DNA from: Niastella sp. OAS944
Lineage (GTDB): Bacteria; Bacteroidota; Bacteroidia; Chitinophagales; Chitinophagaceae
Reading direction: 5' to 3'
Assembly (NCBI GenBank): GCA_024809215.1
Contig: JANUBW010000001.1
Location: forward strand, 992,001-1,056,000
Length of the DNA: 64,000 bases
The translations under genes and the position numbers were made by a program. The notes below the pieces were generated by a model, which saw nothing but the letters and a program-made list of their open reading frames with translations, was not told where the DNA came from and made no database searches. Positions 42,775-52,105 of this stretch are shown here, in pieces (the first letter of the stretch is position 1; each line of letters opens with the position of its first letter).

Positions 42775-44076
42775 ATGTTTTCAGCCGACCTGCGCCAGCA
42801 CAACAGCAGCCGTTCAACCGAGATCATCGCCGGTATTTCGTCGTTCCTGGCTACCTCTTATATTATTGTGGTAAACCCATCGGTGCTGAGCCAGGCCGGT
42901 ATGCCCTTTAGCGGGGTGTTAACGGCTACTGTGCTTGTGGCATTTTTCAGCAGCCTAATGATGGGCTGGTATGCCAAGAACCCGGTGCTGGTAGCGCCCG
43001 GTATGGGTCTCAATGCCTTTTTTACTTTTTCGGCAGTAATTGGTATGAAGGTTCCCTGGCCGGTAGCATTGGGCGCCGTGTTCTGGAGCGGAGTTATTTT
43101 TTTAATCCTCTCGGCCTTTAATATCCGAACATATATTGTACGCGCTATACCCCGCCCTTTGCGTTACGCCATTGCCGCAGGTATTGGTTTATTTATCACA
43201 CTTATTGGTTTTGTAAATGCCGGTTTTATTGTGCATAACCCGGCCACCATTGTAGGCATTGGAAAACTACAACCTGCGCTGTTGACGTTTTTGGCGGGTT
43301 TGTTATTTACTGCCGTACTGGTAACCAGGCATGTAAAAGGCGCTATTTTGATTGGCATCATATTCACCACAGTTGCTGCCATTCCCCTGGGCCGCTTGTG
43401 GGCTACAGGTGCACCGCCATTAATTGGCTGGAAGGGATTGATAGCCGCGCCAGACTTCAGTCTTGTATTAAAACTCGACCTGGTAAACTCCCTTAAATGG
43501 AGTGTAGTACCCGCGATCTTTGCCTTTGTATTTACCGATATGTTCGATAGCCTGTCAACATTGGTTGGCTTATCGGAAGCCGCCAACCTGCTCGATGAAA
43601 ATGGCGAACCGCGCAATATAAAACGGGCATTGGTAACCGATGCCGTGGCTACCACTATTGCCGGACTGGTGGGTTCAAGCCCAGGTACAGCATATATTGA
43701 ATCGGCAGTGGGTATTAAAGAGGGGGGTAGAACCGGGCTCACGGCCATTATCGGCGCGCTATTATTTTTACCCTTTTTATTTTTAGCGCCCCTGTTATCG
43801 ATGGTGCCCGCCATTGCTACTGCACCAGCCCTGGTGCTGGTAGGTGAATTTATGGTTCAACCCGTTACAAAAATTAACTGGACACAATTAGATGAAGCCA
43901 TTCCCGCCTTCCTCGCTATGGTCATTATTCCCTTCTCTTATAGTATAACGCAAGGCATTATATGGGGTTTCCTTAGCTGGACGGCTATTAAATTCATCAC
44001 CGGCAAAAGAAATGATATTAGTATTGCTTTGCTAGTTATTGATGCGTTTGCAATCTTAGCGTTGGTACTTGAGTAG
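42775..44076 (+). CDS. NCS2-type purine permease, AzgA-like
   Basis: 433 residues with about 12-14 membrane segments. STEIIAGISSFLATSYIIVVNPSVLSQAGMP at the N-terminus, VAPGMGLNAFFTFS near residue 75, and FTDMFDSLSTLVGLSEAANLLDENGEP near residue 255 with SSPGTAYIESAVGIKEGGRTGL are signatures of the AzgA (guanine/hypoxanthine:H+ symporter) branch. It probably imports hypoxanthine, guanine or adenine. I see no purine-riboswitch-like structure in its 294-base upstream gap. The stop is followed at once by a TTATTCAG word array. Confidence 0.9.
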   Translation: MFSADLRQHNSSRSTEIIAGISSFLATSYIIVVNPSVLSQAGMPFSGVLTATVLVAFFSSLMMGWYAKNPVLVAPGMGLNAFFTFSAVIGMKVPWPVALGAVFWSGVIFLILSAFNIRTYIVRAIPRPLRYAIAAGIGLFITLIGFVNAGFIVHNPATIVGIGKLQPALLTFLAGLLFTAVLVTRHVKGAILIGIIFTTVAAIPLGRLWATGAPPLIGWKGLIAAPDFSLVLKLDLVNSLKWSVVPAIFAFVFTDMFDSLSTLVGLSEAANLLDENGEPRNIKRALVTDAVATTIAGLVGSSPGTAYIESAVGIKEGGRTGLTAIIGALLFLPFLFLAPLLSMVPAIATAPALVLVGEFMVQPVTKINWTQLDEAIPAFLAMVIIPFSYSITQGIIWGFLSWTAIKFITGKRNDISIALLVIDAFAILALVLE

Positions 44077-44212
44077 TTATTCAGTTGTTCAGTTTGTAGG
44101 TGGAGTCTGCATGTTTCACGTTTAAGCGAGGCCATGAACTTCGACAACCATTGCCGATTGCCGATTCACGATTGCCGGCAGTTTTCTCACGTTTGCCGTT
44201 TCACGACTTATA
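44074..44212. repeat. Mixed word array (TTATTCAG, ATTGCCG, TTCACG words)
   Basis: AGTTATTCAGTTGTTCAG at 44075-44092 starts on the permease stop codon. ATTGCCGATTGCCGATTCACG words are at 44150-44176 and TCACGTTTGCCGTTTCACG words at 44187-44206. A GTTTCACG word at 44113-44120 is also present. Confidence 0.65.
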
Positions 44213-44736
44213 ACCACAACGCTTTACAACTTGTAAGATGTGACATCTAAACGAGATGGATACTTCTTTCAAAATAAATACCTACTATTTTGGTAGACTT
44301 ATAAAAACGGCGTAATCTTGTAGCATCAATTAATTTCTATTGGTATAACCGGAACCCTATTCCGGAAACTGTGCTTTTACCGGCACTTAATAATTTGTAA
44401 TGCATATAGCGAAGCATACCATACATGTCTGTTGTTGTTGTATTATCTTCTGCTGCTGATAACCCCGCGGTTGCATTGCCTGTTCATGTTACTATACCAA
44501 TTTTGGTTAACACCAACACTTCACTTCAAATAAATAATATAATGTTTCAGAATACATCGTGATGACATTGTTCACTCGAACATGCGCCTGAAGAAAGGGG
44601 CATGACAAGACGGGAAAAAAATGGCCGGAAACTGTTACAGCAGCTCCGGCCTGGCAAATAAAACGCTTAATGATTTCACCAAACCGGCTATTACCAGCTG
44701 GGATGATCTCTTTTTTTATTCACCAAAACAAAGATA
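44213..44736. other. Long leader upstream of susC 2
   Basis: 524 bases without a gene. I see a small hairpin CCGGAACCCTATTCCGG at 44349-44365 and another with stem GGCCGGA / TCCGGCC at 44623-44629 and 44645-44651, 85 bases before the susC start. No clear promoter box by eye. Confidence 0.45.
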
Positions 44737-47700
44737 ATGAAGAAGGTGTACTACTTACCAATCTTCGTTCTTCAAACTGCTTTTTTTAACACCGCACTGG
44801 CACAAACCTCGCGGGATTCAGTTCCTGAAAAAGTACAAAAAGGGCCAGTACAGAACATCACCTTCAGCGGCAAGGTGCTCGACGAAAAAAGCCGCACACC
44901 ATTAACCGGAGCCACCGTACATATTGCCGGCACTACCCATCAGGTATTAACGGGCAACAAAGGCGAATTTGACTTTCTTACCGGCCAACGCTTACCGGTA
45001 ACATTAGAGATCAGCTATGTGGGTTATGCTACCCGTGTAATTACTGTTTCAGAAAAATATTCCGAAATAACCCTCTATGAAAAAAATGCACACCTCGATG
45101 AAGTGGTAGTAACAGCTGTGGGCATCAAACGTTCGGCCAAGGCGCTTAGTTATAGCCTTTCAGAAGTAAAGGGTAAAGAACTGGTGCAGGCCCGCGAAGC
45201 AAATGTCGTAGCGGCGCTTAGCGGAAAAATAGCCGGTGTGCAAATTAACAATTCGGGCGGCTCACCTGGCGGTTCTTCTTCTGTAAAGATCCGCGGCAAT
45301 AGCTCATTGCTTGGTAACAACGCTCCCCTGTTTATTCTGGATGGTATTCCTGTTGATAATTCCATACAGGACATTCTTCCCTCCATCACCAACAGCGTTT
45401 CGCTGGCTACACCTTCAAATCGCGCCATTGATATCAATAGCGCCGATATTGCCAGCATTACGGTGCTAAAAGGCCCTGCCGCAGCAGCCTTATATGGCAT
45501 CAGGGCATCAAATGGAGCTGTGGTGATAAATACAAAACGCGGCAGCGCACTTACCAATAAAAAAATATCGGTTACCTATAATGGTTCTTTTACCGTTGAC
45601 AAAATCAATCGCCGCACACAGCCCCGCCAAACACAATTTAGTAATGGCTTAGGTGGTAGTTATATTTTGCCTGGCGTTACCGGCTCCGATGAGAACTGGG
45701 GCGCCCTGCTCGATACGCTTACCTATAGCAATCAGGCAAGCAACTTCGACAAAAATGGCGTAATTGTCGGCAAAAGCAGCGTGCTCTCCAATGGCATACC
45801 TGTTAACCGCTATAACAACGTCGATAATTTTTTTGTGAACGGTTATACTACCGACAACAACATCAGCTTATATGGTAATACCGGAAATGCCGGTTATTAT
45901 TTCTCATATGGCAATCTTAAACAAACCGGTATTATTCCCACCACAGATTTTTACCGTCATACATTCCGCTTTAATGGCGATTACACGGTGAACGATAAAT
46001 TAAAATTATCGGGTGGTTTGAATTATATACAGGATGGCGCCAACAACCGCGCCCTGATGGGTGGTTTTAATACCAATGTAATGCGCGCCCTTATTAATTC
46101 GGCCGTAAACTTTGACATTACCAATGGATACAATGAACCGTGGCGGCATGCCGAATCATATAAATTGCCTGCCACTTCGGCCAAACCCTGGGGCGACAGC
46201 CGCTCCTACGCCAATGGAATTGGATGGGACAATCCATACTGGTCGTTAAACATGAACCCCCAGAACGATCAGCTGAACCGCTTTATCACTTTTGCCGAAG
46301 CCAATTATGACATTAACAGCTGGCTGAAAGCAACCGCACGATATGGTTTGGATAATTATACCGATGTAAGAAAAGGCGCCTGGAGCCGCGGTACCTCAGG
46401 TGTTGCCACCGGTACCATTAACGATGTAAACTTTTACCGCCGCGATAATAACCTCGATGTATTGCTTTCATCGCAACACCGCCTTACCAATGATATTGAC
46501 CTGAACCTGATAGCAGGTTACAACTATTACAACTCTTACAAGAACCAGGTGAATACCCGGGGCGATGGGTTGACCATTGCCGGTAACTTTAATATAGGAA
46601 ATGCAGCCTCCGTGCAAGCCGTTAACCAAACCATTAAAAAGAAACTGGTGGCGGGTTATGCCGACATCAAACTCGATTATCAGAAATGGTTATACCTGGA
46701 GCTTACCGGGCGCAATGAGTGGACGAGCACATTAGCCAAAGGAAAGAATTCCTTCTTTTATCCATCTATAGGTACCAGTTTCATTTTTACCGATGCATTA
46801 CACCTGAATGGTGGTGCATTGAACTTTGGTAAAGTGCGCGCCACTTATGCCCAGGTAGGTAATGATGCCGACCCATATTCTTTGAACACTTATTATACCA
46901 CCACAAGCACAGGCGGGTGGATACAAAGTGGTCTCAGCTTTCCGTTCAATGGCCAGCAGGGACTTAGCTATAGCACTACCATTGGAAATGCCAACCTGAA
47001 ACCTGAAAGAATAAACACCTACGAACTGGGCACAGAATTACATTTCCTGAACAGCCGCACCATACTCGATGCGGTGTATTATAACAATACCAGTAAAGAC
47101 CAGATCATTCCGGTTTCATTACCAGGTTCTACAGGTGCACAATACACGCTCATTAATGCAGGTAGTATAACCAACCACGGTATAGAAGCCACGTTGCAAC
47201 AATACTTTTTGAAAAAGAAAAAAATTACCTGGAGCGCAACTGCCATTTTTAGTAAGAACATAAGCAAAGTGAACTATATCACCGATGCCATTACCAATGT
47301 AAGCCTTGGTGGCATTTGGATGGAAGCCCGCGGCCAGGCCGGTGATCCATATGGTGTGTTTTATGGCATAGATGTAAAAAGAACAGCCGATGGAAAAGTA
47401 GTGATTGACGATGATGCCAGCAGCAGCAATTATGGTTACCCGGTAGTGAATACCGAATTCACCAAAATAGGCGATCCCAATCCTGATTTCAATATAGGCT
47501 TGAGAAATGAATTCAAATCGGGCCCCTTTACCCTTTCCTTTTTATTAGATGGTCGATTTGGGTTCGATATCTTCAATGCTCCCCGTTTACAAATGGTGTT
47601 TAATGGCGTTGACGCCAGCACTGTTGACCGCGGCTCTACCACCGTGTTCGATGGCGTTACTGCCAGCAAGGGTGAACCCAATACCATTCAGGCGGTTTTG

Positions 47701-48003
47701 TCGCAAGCATGGTATCGTAAAACATTCAGCGTGCAAGGGCTGTATGTTGAAAAAGACCTGTACTGGTTAAAGTTGAAAGATGTTAACCTTACGTATGAAC
47801 TGCCGGCCAAACTTATTAAGCCGGCCAGGATCTCAGCAGCCAGTATTACCCTTACCGCCCGTAACTTTATATTAAGCACTAACTACACCGGTATGGACCC
47901 AGACCTGGGCACGCGTAATGGTCTTTCCAACTTCTCTGGTATCGACTTCTGGACAACACCCAATACCCACAGCGTGGGGGTGGCATTAAACATTACTTTC
48001 TAA
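44737..48003 (+). CDS. SusC/RagA TonB-linked outer-membrane receptor (pair 2)
   Basis: 1088 residues. Signal peptide MKKVYYLPIFVLQTAFFNTA, carboxypeptidase-like domain (NITFSGKVLDEKSRTPLTGATVHIAG, about 39-125), plug with LDEVVVTAVGIKRSAKALSYS and SITVLKGPAAAALYGIRASNGAVVI (about 240-264), and a long barrel ending SVGVALNITF. It has no STN domain, so it is not expected to signal through an anti-sigma factor. The SusD partner starts 10 bases after its stop. The cluster continues with an arylsulfatase and a membrane hydroxylase, so a sulfated ligand is likely. Confidence 0.95.
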   Translation: MKKVYYLPIFVLQTAFFNTALAQTSRDSVPEKVQKGPVQNITFSGKVLDEKSRTPLTGATVHIAGTTHQVLTGNKGEFDFLTGQRLPVTLEISYVGYATRVITVSEKYSEITLYEKNAHLDEVVVTAVGIKRSAKALSYSLSEVKGKELVQAREANVVAALSGKIAGVQINNSGGSPGGSSSVKIRGNSSLLGNNAPLFILDGIPVDNSIQDILPSITNSVSLATPSNRAIDINSADIASITVLKGPAAAALYGIRASNGAVVINTKRGSALTNKKISVTYNGSFTVDKINRRTQPRQTQFSNGLGGSYILPGVTGSDENWGALLDTLTYSNQASNFDKNGVIVGKSSVLSNGIPVNRYNNVDNFFVNGYTTDNNISLYGNTGNAGYYFSYGNLKQTGIIPTTDFYRHTFRFNGDYTVNDKLKLSGGLNYIQDGANNRALMGGFNTNVMRALINSAVNFDITNGYNEPWRHAESYKLPATSAKPWGDSRSYANGIGWDNPYWSLNMNPQNDQLNRFITFAEANYDINSWLKATARYGLDNYTDVRKGAWSRGTSGVATGTINDVNFYRRDNNLDVLLSSQHRLTNDIDLNLIAGYNYYNSYKNQVNTRGDGLTIAGNFNIGNAASVQAVNQTIKKKLVAGYADIKLDYQKWLYLELTGRNEWTSTLAKGKNSFFYPSIGTSFIFTDALHLNGGALNFGKVRATYAQVGNDADPYSLNTYYTTTSTGGWIQSGLSFPFNGQQGLSYSTTIGNANLKPERINTYELGTELHFLNSRTILDAVYYNNTSKDQIIPVSLPGSTGAQYTLINAGSITNHGIEATLQQYFLKKKKITWSATAIFSKNISKVNYITDAITNVSLGGIWMEARGQAGDPYGVFYGIDVKRTADGKVVIDDDASSSNYGYPVVNTEFTKIGDPNPDFNIGLRNEFKSGPFTLSFLLDGRFGFDIFNAPRLQMVFNGVDASTVDRGSTTVFDGVTASKGEPNTIQAVLSQAWYRKTFSVQGLYVEKDLYWLKLKDVNLTYELPAKLIKPARISAASITLTARNFILSTNYTGMDPDLGTRNGLSNFSGIDFWTTPNTHSVGVALNITF

Positions 48004-48013
48004 AAGGAAAAAT

Positions 48014-49519
48014 ATGATCATGATGAACATACGTTTTAATCATCTTGTAAAAATTGGTTTTATTGGCAGCTGGCTGGTGTCAATAACATCGTGCAACCTG
48101 AGCAAGACCAATATTAATCCCAACGCTTCTTCAGACGTATCATTAAGCGCGGTATTGACCGGCGCCGAAGTATCGTTAGGTTTTACAACCGGCATCAATG
48201 CCGGGTTGCTTACCAATATATATACACAGCAGGCATCAGGCGCCAATGGCGATGCCGCGCCATTTGATAATTACACAACATCGCCCGGGTATTTTAACAC
48301 CACCTGGTTAACGTATTATACCAATGTGCTTACCAACCTGAAGATCATTCAACAAACAGCCAGCACACAGCAGTTGCCATATTATAGTGGTATTGCAAGA
48401 GTGTTAACAGCTTTCTCGTATGGTACATTGACCGATATTTTTGGGAATGTTCCATTCAAAGAAGCCTTGTATGGCAACGGCATTACCAACCCGGTATATG
48501 ATAACCAGGAAGACATTTACCCTGCCTTACAATCGCAGCTCGATTCGGCAATTACGGAATTGTCGCAACCGGTATCGGCCAACCTGGGCGCCACTCCATC
48601 GGGCGATGATGTAATATTCAAAGGCGTTATAAGCAGTTGGATAGCTACGGCATATACCCTCAAAGCACGTTATGCCATTCACCTGAGCAAAGTAAATGCT
48701 ACCGATGCGGCGCAAAAGGTATTGTCGTACCTGTACAATGGTTCAACCTGGCGTGGTATACAAAGCAACATTACCGATGCGCAGGTGGTATTTGGTTCTT
48801 CTACAACCAACGCCAATCCTTTTTATCAGCAAAACACAAATCGCCCGGGTTGGATAGGTTTAGGCGCTTCATTTGTAAACCTGTTAAATGGTAATAAAGT
48901 CACCGATGCCAATACCAAAGCAGAGGGTACTTATGTTGATCCGCGTCGTGCCTATTTTGCTACTAACTATCCTACCGGCAGCACCACCTACCAGGGAAGC
49001 GTAGCCGGTGTACCGGGCGCTTATTCACGTATTGGTTCTTTTTATGGCGTTGCAACTGCTCCGGTTATACTGGTCAGCTATTCAGAAGCAAAGTTTCTGG
49101 AAGCCGAAGCCCGCATATTATTAAACGCCGCTGACCCCAAAGCACAAACGGCATTGGAAGCTGCCGTACGGGCCTCGTTCAGTAAAGTGATCAGCAACAG
49201 CAGCGACCCTTATGCTACGCCACAAAAGCAAACCGATTATATAGCTGCAAAAGCAACACTTACCGGCACAGCAGCCAATGATATTGAAACCATCATTACC
49301 CAAAAATACATTGCGTTGTTTCTGCAACCCGAAGTATGGAACGATTACCGGCGCACCGGTTATCCGGCTATTCCGCTTGCACAAAATGCAACACACAGCG
49401 CCAATCCGAACGGACAGATCCCACGCCGTATTCCTTATCCACAAAATGAAACTTCGTTAAATAAGAATACACCGGCAGGGTCTACGTACCAGTCGCCGCG
49501 TCTTTGGTGGGATAGGTAG
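48014..49519 (+). CDS. SusD-like nutrient-binding lipoprotein (SusD-like_2 type, pair 2)
   Basis: 501 residues. Lipobox in SWLVSITSC, followed by NLSKTNINPNASSDVSLSAVLTGAEVSLG, the opening typical of the SusD/RagB-like PF12771 group rather than classical RagB. The body includes GIARVLTAFSYGTLTDIFGNVPFKEAL and a C-terminal NDYRRTGYPAI ... IPRRIPYPQNE block that closes the family. AAAGGAAAA precedes the ATG by five bases. It should sit at the surface and feed SusC 2. Ligand unknown. Confidence 0.92.
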   Translation: MIMMNIRFNHLVKIGFIGSWLVSITSCNLSKTNINPNASSDVSLSAVLTGAEVSLGFTTGINAGLLTNIYTQQASGANGDAAPFDNYTTSPGYFNTTWLTYYTNVLTNLKIIQQTASTQQLPYYSGIARVLTAFSYGTLTDIFGNVPFKEALYGNGITNPVYDNQEDIYPALQSQLDSAITELSQPVSANLGATPSGDDVIFKGVISSWIATAYTLKARYAIHLSKVNATDAAQKVLSYLYNGSTWRGIQSNITDAQVVFGSSTTNANPFYQQNTNRPGWIGLGASFVNLLNGNKVTDANTKAEGTYVDPRRAYFATNYPTGSTTYQGSVAGVPGAYSRIGSFYGVATAPVILVSYSEAKFLEAEARILLNAADPKAQTALEAAVRASFSKVISNSSDPYATPQKQTDYIAAKATLTGTAANDIETIITQKYIALFLQPEVWNDYRRTGYPAIPLAQNATHSANPNGQIPRRIPYPQNETSLNKNTPAGSTYQSPRLWWDR

Positions 49520-49520
49520 C

Positions 49521-49625
49521 ATAATGTGCTAATGTGATAATTAGCTAATGTGATAATGGAATACAGTTGACGAGTTGACTGGGGAGGGGGCCAATTGCCG
49601 ATTCACGATTCACGATTGCCGATTT
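49521..49625. repeat. Word array with three dictionaries
   Basis: From just after the susD 2 stop: CTAATGTGATAAT words at 49527-49558, AGTTGACGAGTTGACT at 49565-49580, and ATTGCCGATTCACG / ATTCACGATTGCCG words at 49594-49625. It ends 18 bases before the sulfatase start. Confidence 0.7.
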
Positions 49626-49642
49626 AAAAAACAATTTTCAAA

Positions 49643-51955
49643 ATGCAGAAACATATTTTCATAGGATTATTAACATCATCAATAACATTTCAAGTTCTTG
49701 CCCAGCATAGTCCCGCACAACCATTTGCCGGTAAAGCAGGTAAAACACTGGCAGAAACAACACCGGGTAATAAACCATTCAACCCGGCGGCTTCAAAGAA
49801 TGCACCTAATATTGTTTACATTCTGTTGGATGATGTTGGCTTTGGCGCCAGCAGCACCTTTGGCGGTTTGGTTGAAACCCCAACATTCGACAGCCTGGCC
49901 AATAACGGAATAAGATACACTAACTTTCATACAACAGCTATATGCTCCCCTACCCGCGCATCACTATTAACCGGCCGTAATCATCATTCAGTAAACGTAA
50001 ACACGGTTGTTGATCTGGCAGTTGATGCACCCGGTCATAATGGCTATATGCCGTTTGAAAAAGCCACCATTGCAGAAATAGCACGGGAGAATGGTTATAA
50101 CACATTCGCTGTTGGTAAATGGCATGTAACCCCTACACCCGACCTAACCGGCGCGGGCCCGTTCAACCGTTGGCCCACAGGCCGCGGGTTCGATAAGTTC
50201 TATGGCTTTATGGCTGGTGAAACCGATCAGTATACACCCATGCTGTGGGAGAATACTTCTAAAATTGAACCCGACCTGCAAGGCAAACACCTCACAACCG
50301 TTCTGGTTGATAAAGCTATTGAATACATTGCCAGTCAAAAATCTGCCGCACCTGAAAAACCTTTCCTGCTGTATCTCACTCCCGGTGCAACGCATGGTCC
50401 GCACCAGGTAGATAAACAATGGATCGATAAATACAAAGGCCGTTTTGATGGTGGCTGGGATAAATACCGCGAAGAAGTGCTGGCCCGTCAAAAGAAACTG
50501 GGTATTGTTCCCGCCAATACAACACTGCCCGTACGTAATACCGGCGTAAAAGCATGGGATTCGCTTAGTGCTATTGAGAAGAAGGTGTTTGCCCGTTTCT
50601 TTGAAGCATATGCCGGCTTTCTATCGCACACCGATTATGAAATTGGCCGTTTGATCAGCTTTCTTAAAAACATCAACCAGCTTAACAACACATTGGTAGT
50701 GCTCATCATTGGCGACAATGGCGCCAGTAAGGAAGGCGGTTTAACGGGGCATGCTTATGGTATTAATGAGTATATCGATGGCAGCCTCTTCTCCGAAAAA
50801 TATGAAGACCGTATTCAGGAGATCGCAAAACTGTACGACGATATTGGTTCTTCCAAAACGGGTCCTAATTACCCGGCCGGCTGGGCGCAGGCAGCCAATA
50901 CGCCATTCCGTTATTTAAAACAGGATGCCAATAGCGAAGGCGGCACCCGCAACCCGTTAATTCTTTTCTACCCCAATGGTATTAAAGAAAAAGGCATCCG
51001 CACCCAATACTCGCATATCAACAGCGTAACGCCTACGGCTATAGATATTGCGCACCTTACCGTTCCCGAAGTGATCAATGGTTACAAACAGGAGCCGTTG
51101 GAAGGAGTAAGCCTTGCTTATACCCTTACCGATGCCAAAGCAGCCGGTCAACATCATATACAATATTATGAGATCAGTGGCAGCCGCGCCATTTATAAAG
51201 ATGGCTGGAAAGCGGAGGTATACCACCAAACCGGAACTTCTTTCGCCAATGATAAATGGGAATTATACAACCTTAATGAAGATTTTAACGAACAGAAAAA
51301 CCTTGCTGCCAGTGAGCCCGATAAATTAAAAGAACTACAGGCATTGTTCGAAAGAGAAGCACAAAAATACAACCTGTATCCTTTGCTTGGCGACACCACT
51401 GCACGCAGCTTTCAAAAGTTAACCAGGGGCCCCTTCGATGTTCGGCGCCAGGCTATACTGTATCCTGGTGTTACGCAACTGCCTACACGTTCGGCCCCGG
51501 TATTGTATCAACATTCATTTAGTATAGCAGCCGATGTAGAGATCGCCAATGATAATACCGAAGGCGTGCTGCTCGCTGTTGGCGGCCGCTTTACCGGTTT
51601 CAGCTTTTTTGTTCAGCAAGGAAAATTAAAAGTGGCCCATAATAACAATGGCAAGCTGGTATATTTTGAAACAACCCAGTCATTACCAAAAGGCAAAGCC
51701 ACATTACGTTACGATCTTAATTATGTACGCGCTCAAAACGCTACTGATAATGCCGGTACCGAATCCATTTATGTAAACGACATAAAGATCGCTGAACGCG
51801 CTATTACAAAGGCCGATGCCACCATCATCCCTTACGATGAAGGGCTCGACGTTGGTAAAGACAATGGTTCACCGGTGGCGCCCGTGTATAAATCGCCATT
51901 CGTATTCACCGGTCAGTTGAACAAAGTGACTGTTACACATAATTCATTACCATAA
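49643..51955 (+). CDS. Secreted arylsulfatase (type I, formylglycine-dependent)
   Basis: 770 residues. Signal peptide MQKHIFIGLLTSSITFQVLAQ. Sulfatase N-terminal metal ligands appear in YILLDDVGFG (about residues 57-66); the modified cysteine is C101 in the consensus CSPTR followed by ASLLTGR; later GKWH, THGPH and IIGDNGASKEGG complete the active site. The size and the ~200-residue C-terminal beta-rich part (PVLYQHSFSIAADVEI ... PYDEGLDVGKDNGSPV) resemble the AtsA-like group of large arylsulfatases. It needs a formylglycine-generating enzyme, which is not in the window. The gene starts a tight group with a small membrane peptide and a hydroxylase. Confidence 0.93.
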   Translation: MQKHIFIGLLTSSITFQVLAQHSPAQPFAGKAGKTLAETTPGNKPFNPAASKNAPNIVYILLDDVGFGASSTFGGLVETPTFDSLANNGIRYTNFHTTAICSPTRASLLTGRNHHSVNVNTVVDLAVDAPGHNGYMPFEKATIAEIARENGYNTFAVGKWHVTPTPDLTGAGPFNRWPTGRGFDKFYGFMAGETDQYTPMLWENTSKIEPDLQGKHLTTVLVDKAIEYIASQKSAAPEKPFLLYLTPGATHGPHQVDKQWIDKYKGRFDGGWDKYREEVLARQKKLGIVPANTTLPVRNTGVKAWDSLSAIEKKVFARFFEAYAGFLSHTDYEIGRLISFLKNINQLNNTLVVLIIGDNGASKEGGLTGHAYGINEYIDGSLFSEKYEDRIQEIAKLYDDIGSSKTGPNYPAGWAQAANTPFRYLKQDANSEGGTRNPLILFYPNGIKEKGIRTQYSHINSVTPTAIDIAHLTVPEVINGYKQEPLEGVSLAYTLTDAKAAGQHHIQYYEISGSRAIYKDGWKAEVYHQTGTSFANDKWELYNLNEDFNEQKNLAASEPDKLKELQALFEREAQKYNLYPLLGDTTARSFQKLTRGPFDVRRQAILYPGVTQLPTRSAPVLYQHSFSIAADVEIANDNTEGVLLAVGGRFTGFSFFVQQGKLKVAHNNNGKLVYFETTQSLPKGKATLRYDLNYVRAQNATDNAGTESIYVNDIKIAERAITKADATIIPYDEGLDVGKDNGSPVAPVYKSPFVFTGQLNKVTVTHNSLP

Positions 51956-51965
51956 ACCATTTACT

Positions 51966-52091
51966 ATGACAACAGGAGATTTTATTATCCTATCAAAGAA
52001 GATCGCCGTTGGCATTTTGATCTTTTTGATACCACTGCTCATTATTGCCGGAGGCATCTGGCTGGCCAGTAACTATATAATTCAACATTAA
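51966..52091 (+). CDS. Small membrane peptide between sulfatase and desaturase (41 residues)
   Basis: The frame from ATG 51966 to TAA 52089-52091 encodes MTTGDFIILSKKIAVG followed by a hydrophobic segment (ILIFLIPLLIIAGGIWLA, about residues 17-34) and a short tail. It starts 10 bases after the sulfatase stop and ends 14 bases before the next start. The tight spacing and clear membrane helix support a real gene. I do not recognise it; a small accessory subunit of the neighbouring membrane hydroxylase is one possibility. Confidence 0.6.
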   Translation: MTTGDFIILSKKIAVGILIFLIPLLIIAGGIWLASNYIIQH

Positions 52092-52105
52092 TCAAATAAT
52101 TTAAT

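Noticed and set aside
43164-43814. 216-codon frame opposite the purine permease
   Set aside because: Antisense shadow of the AzgA-like gene; no signal, domain or start context.
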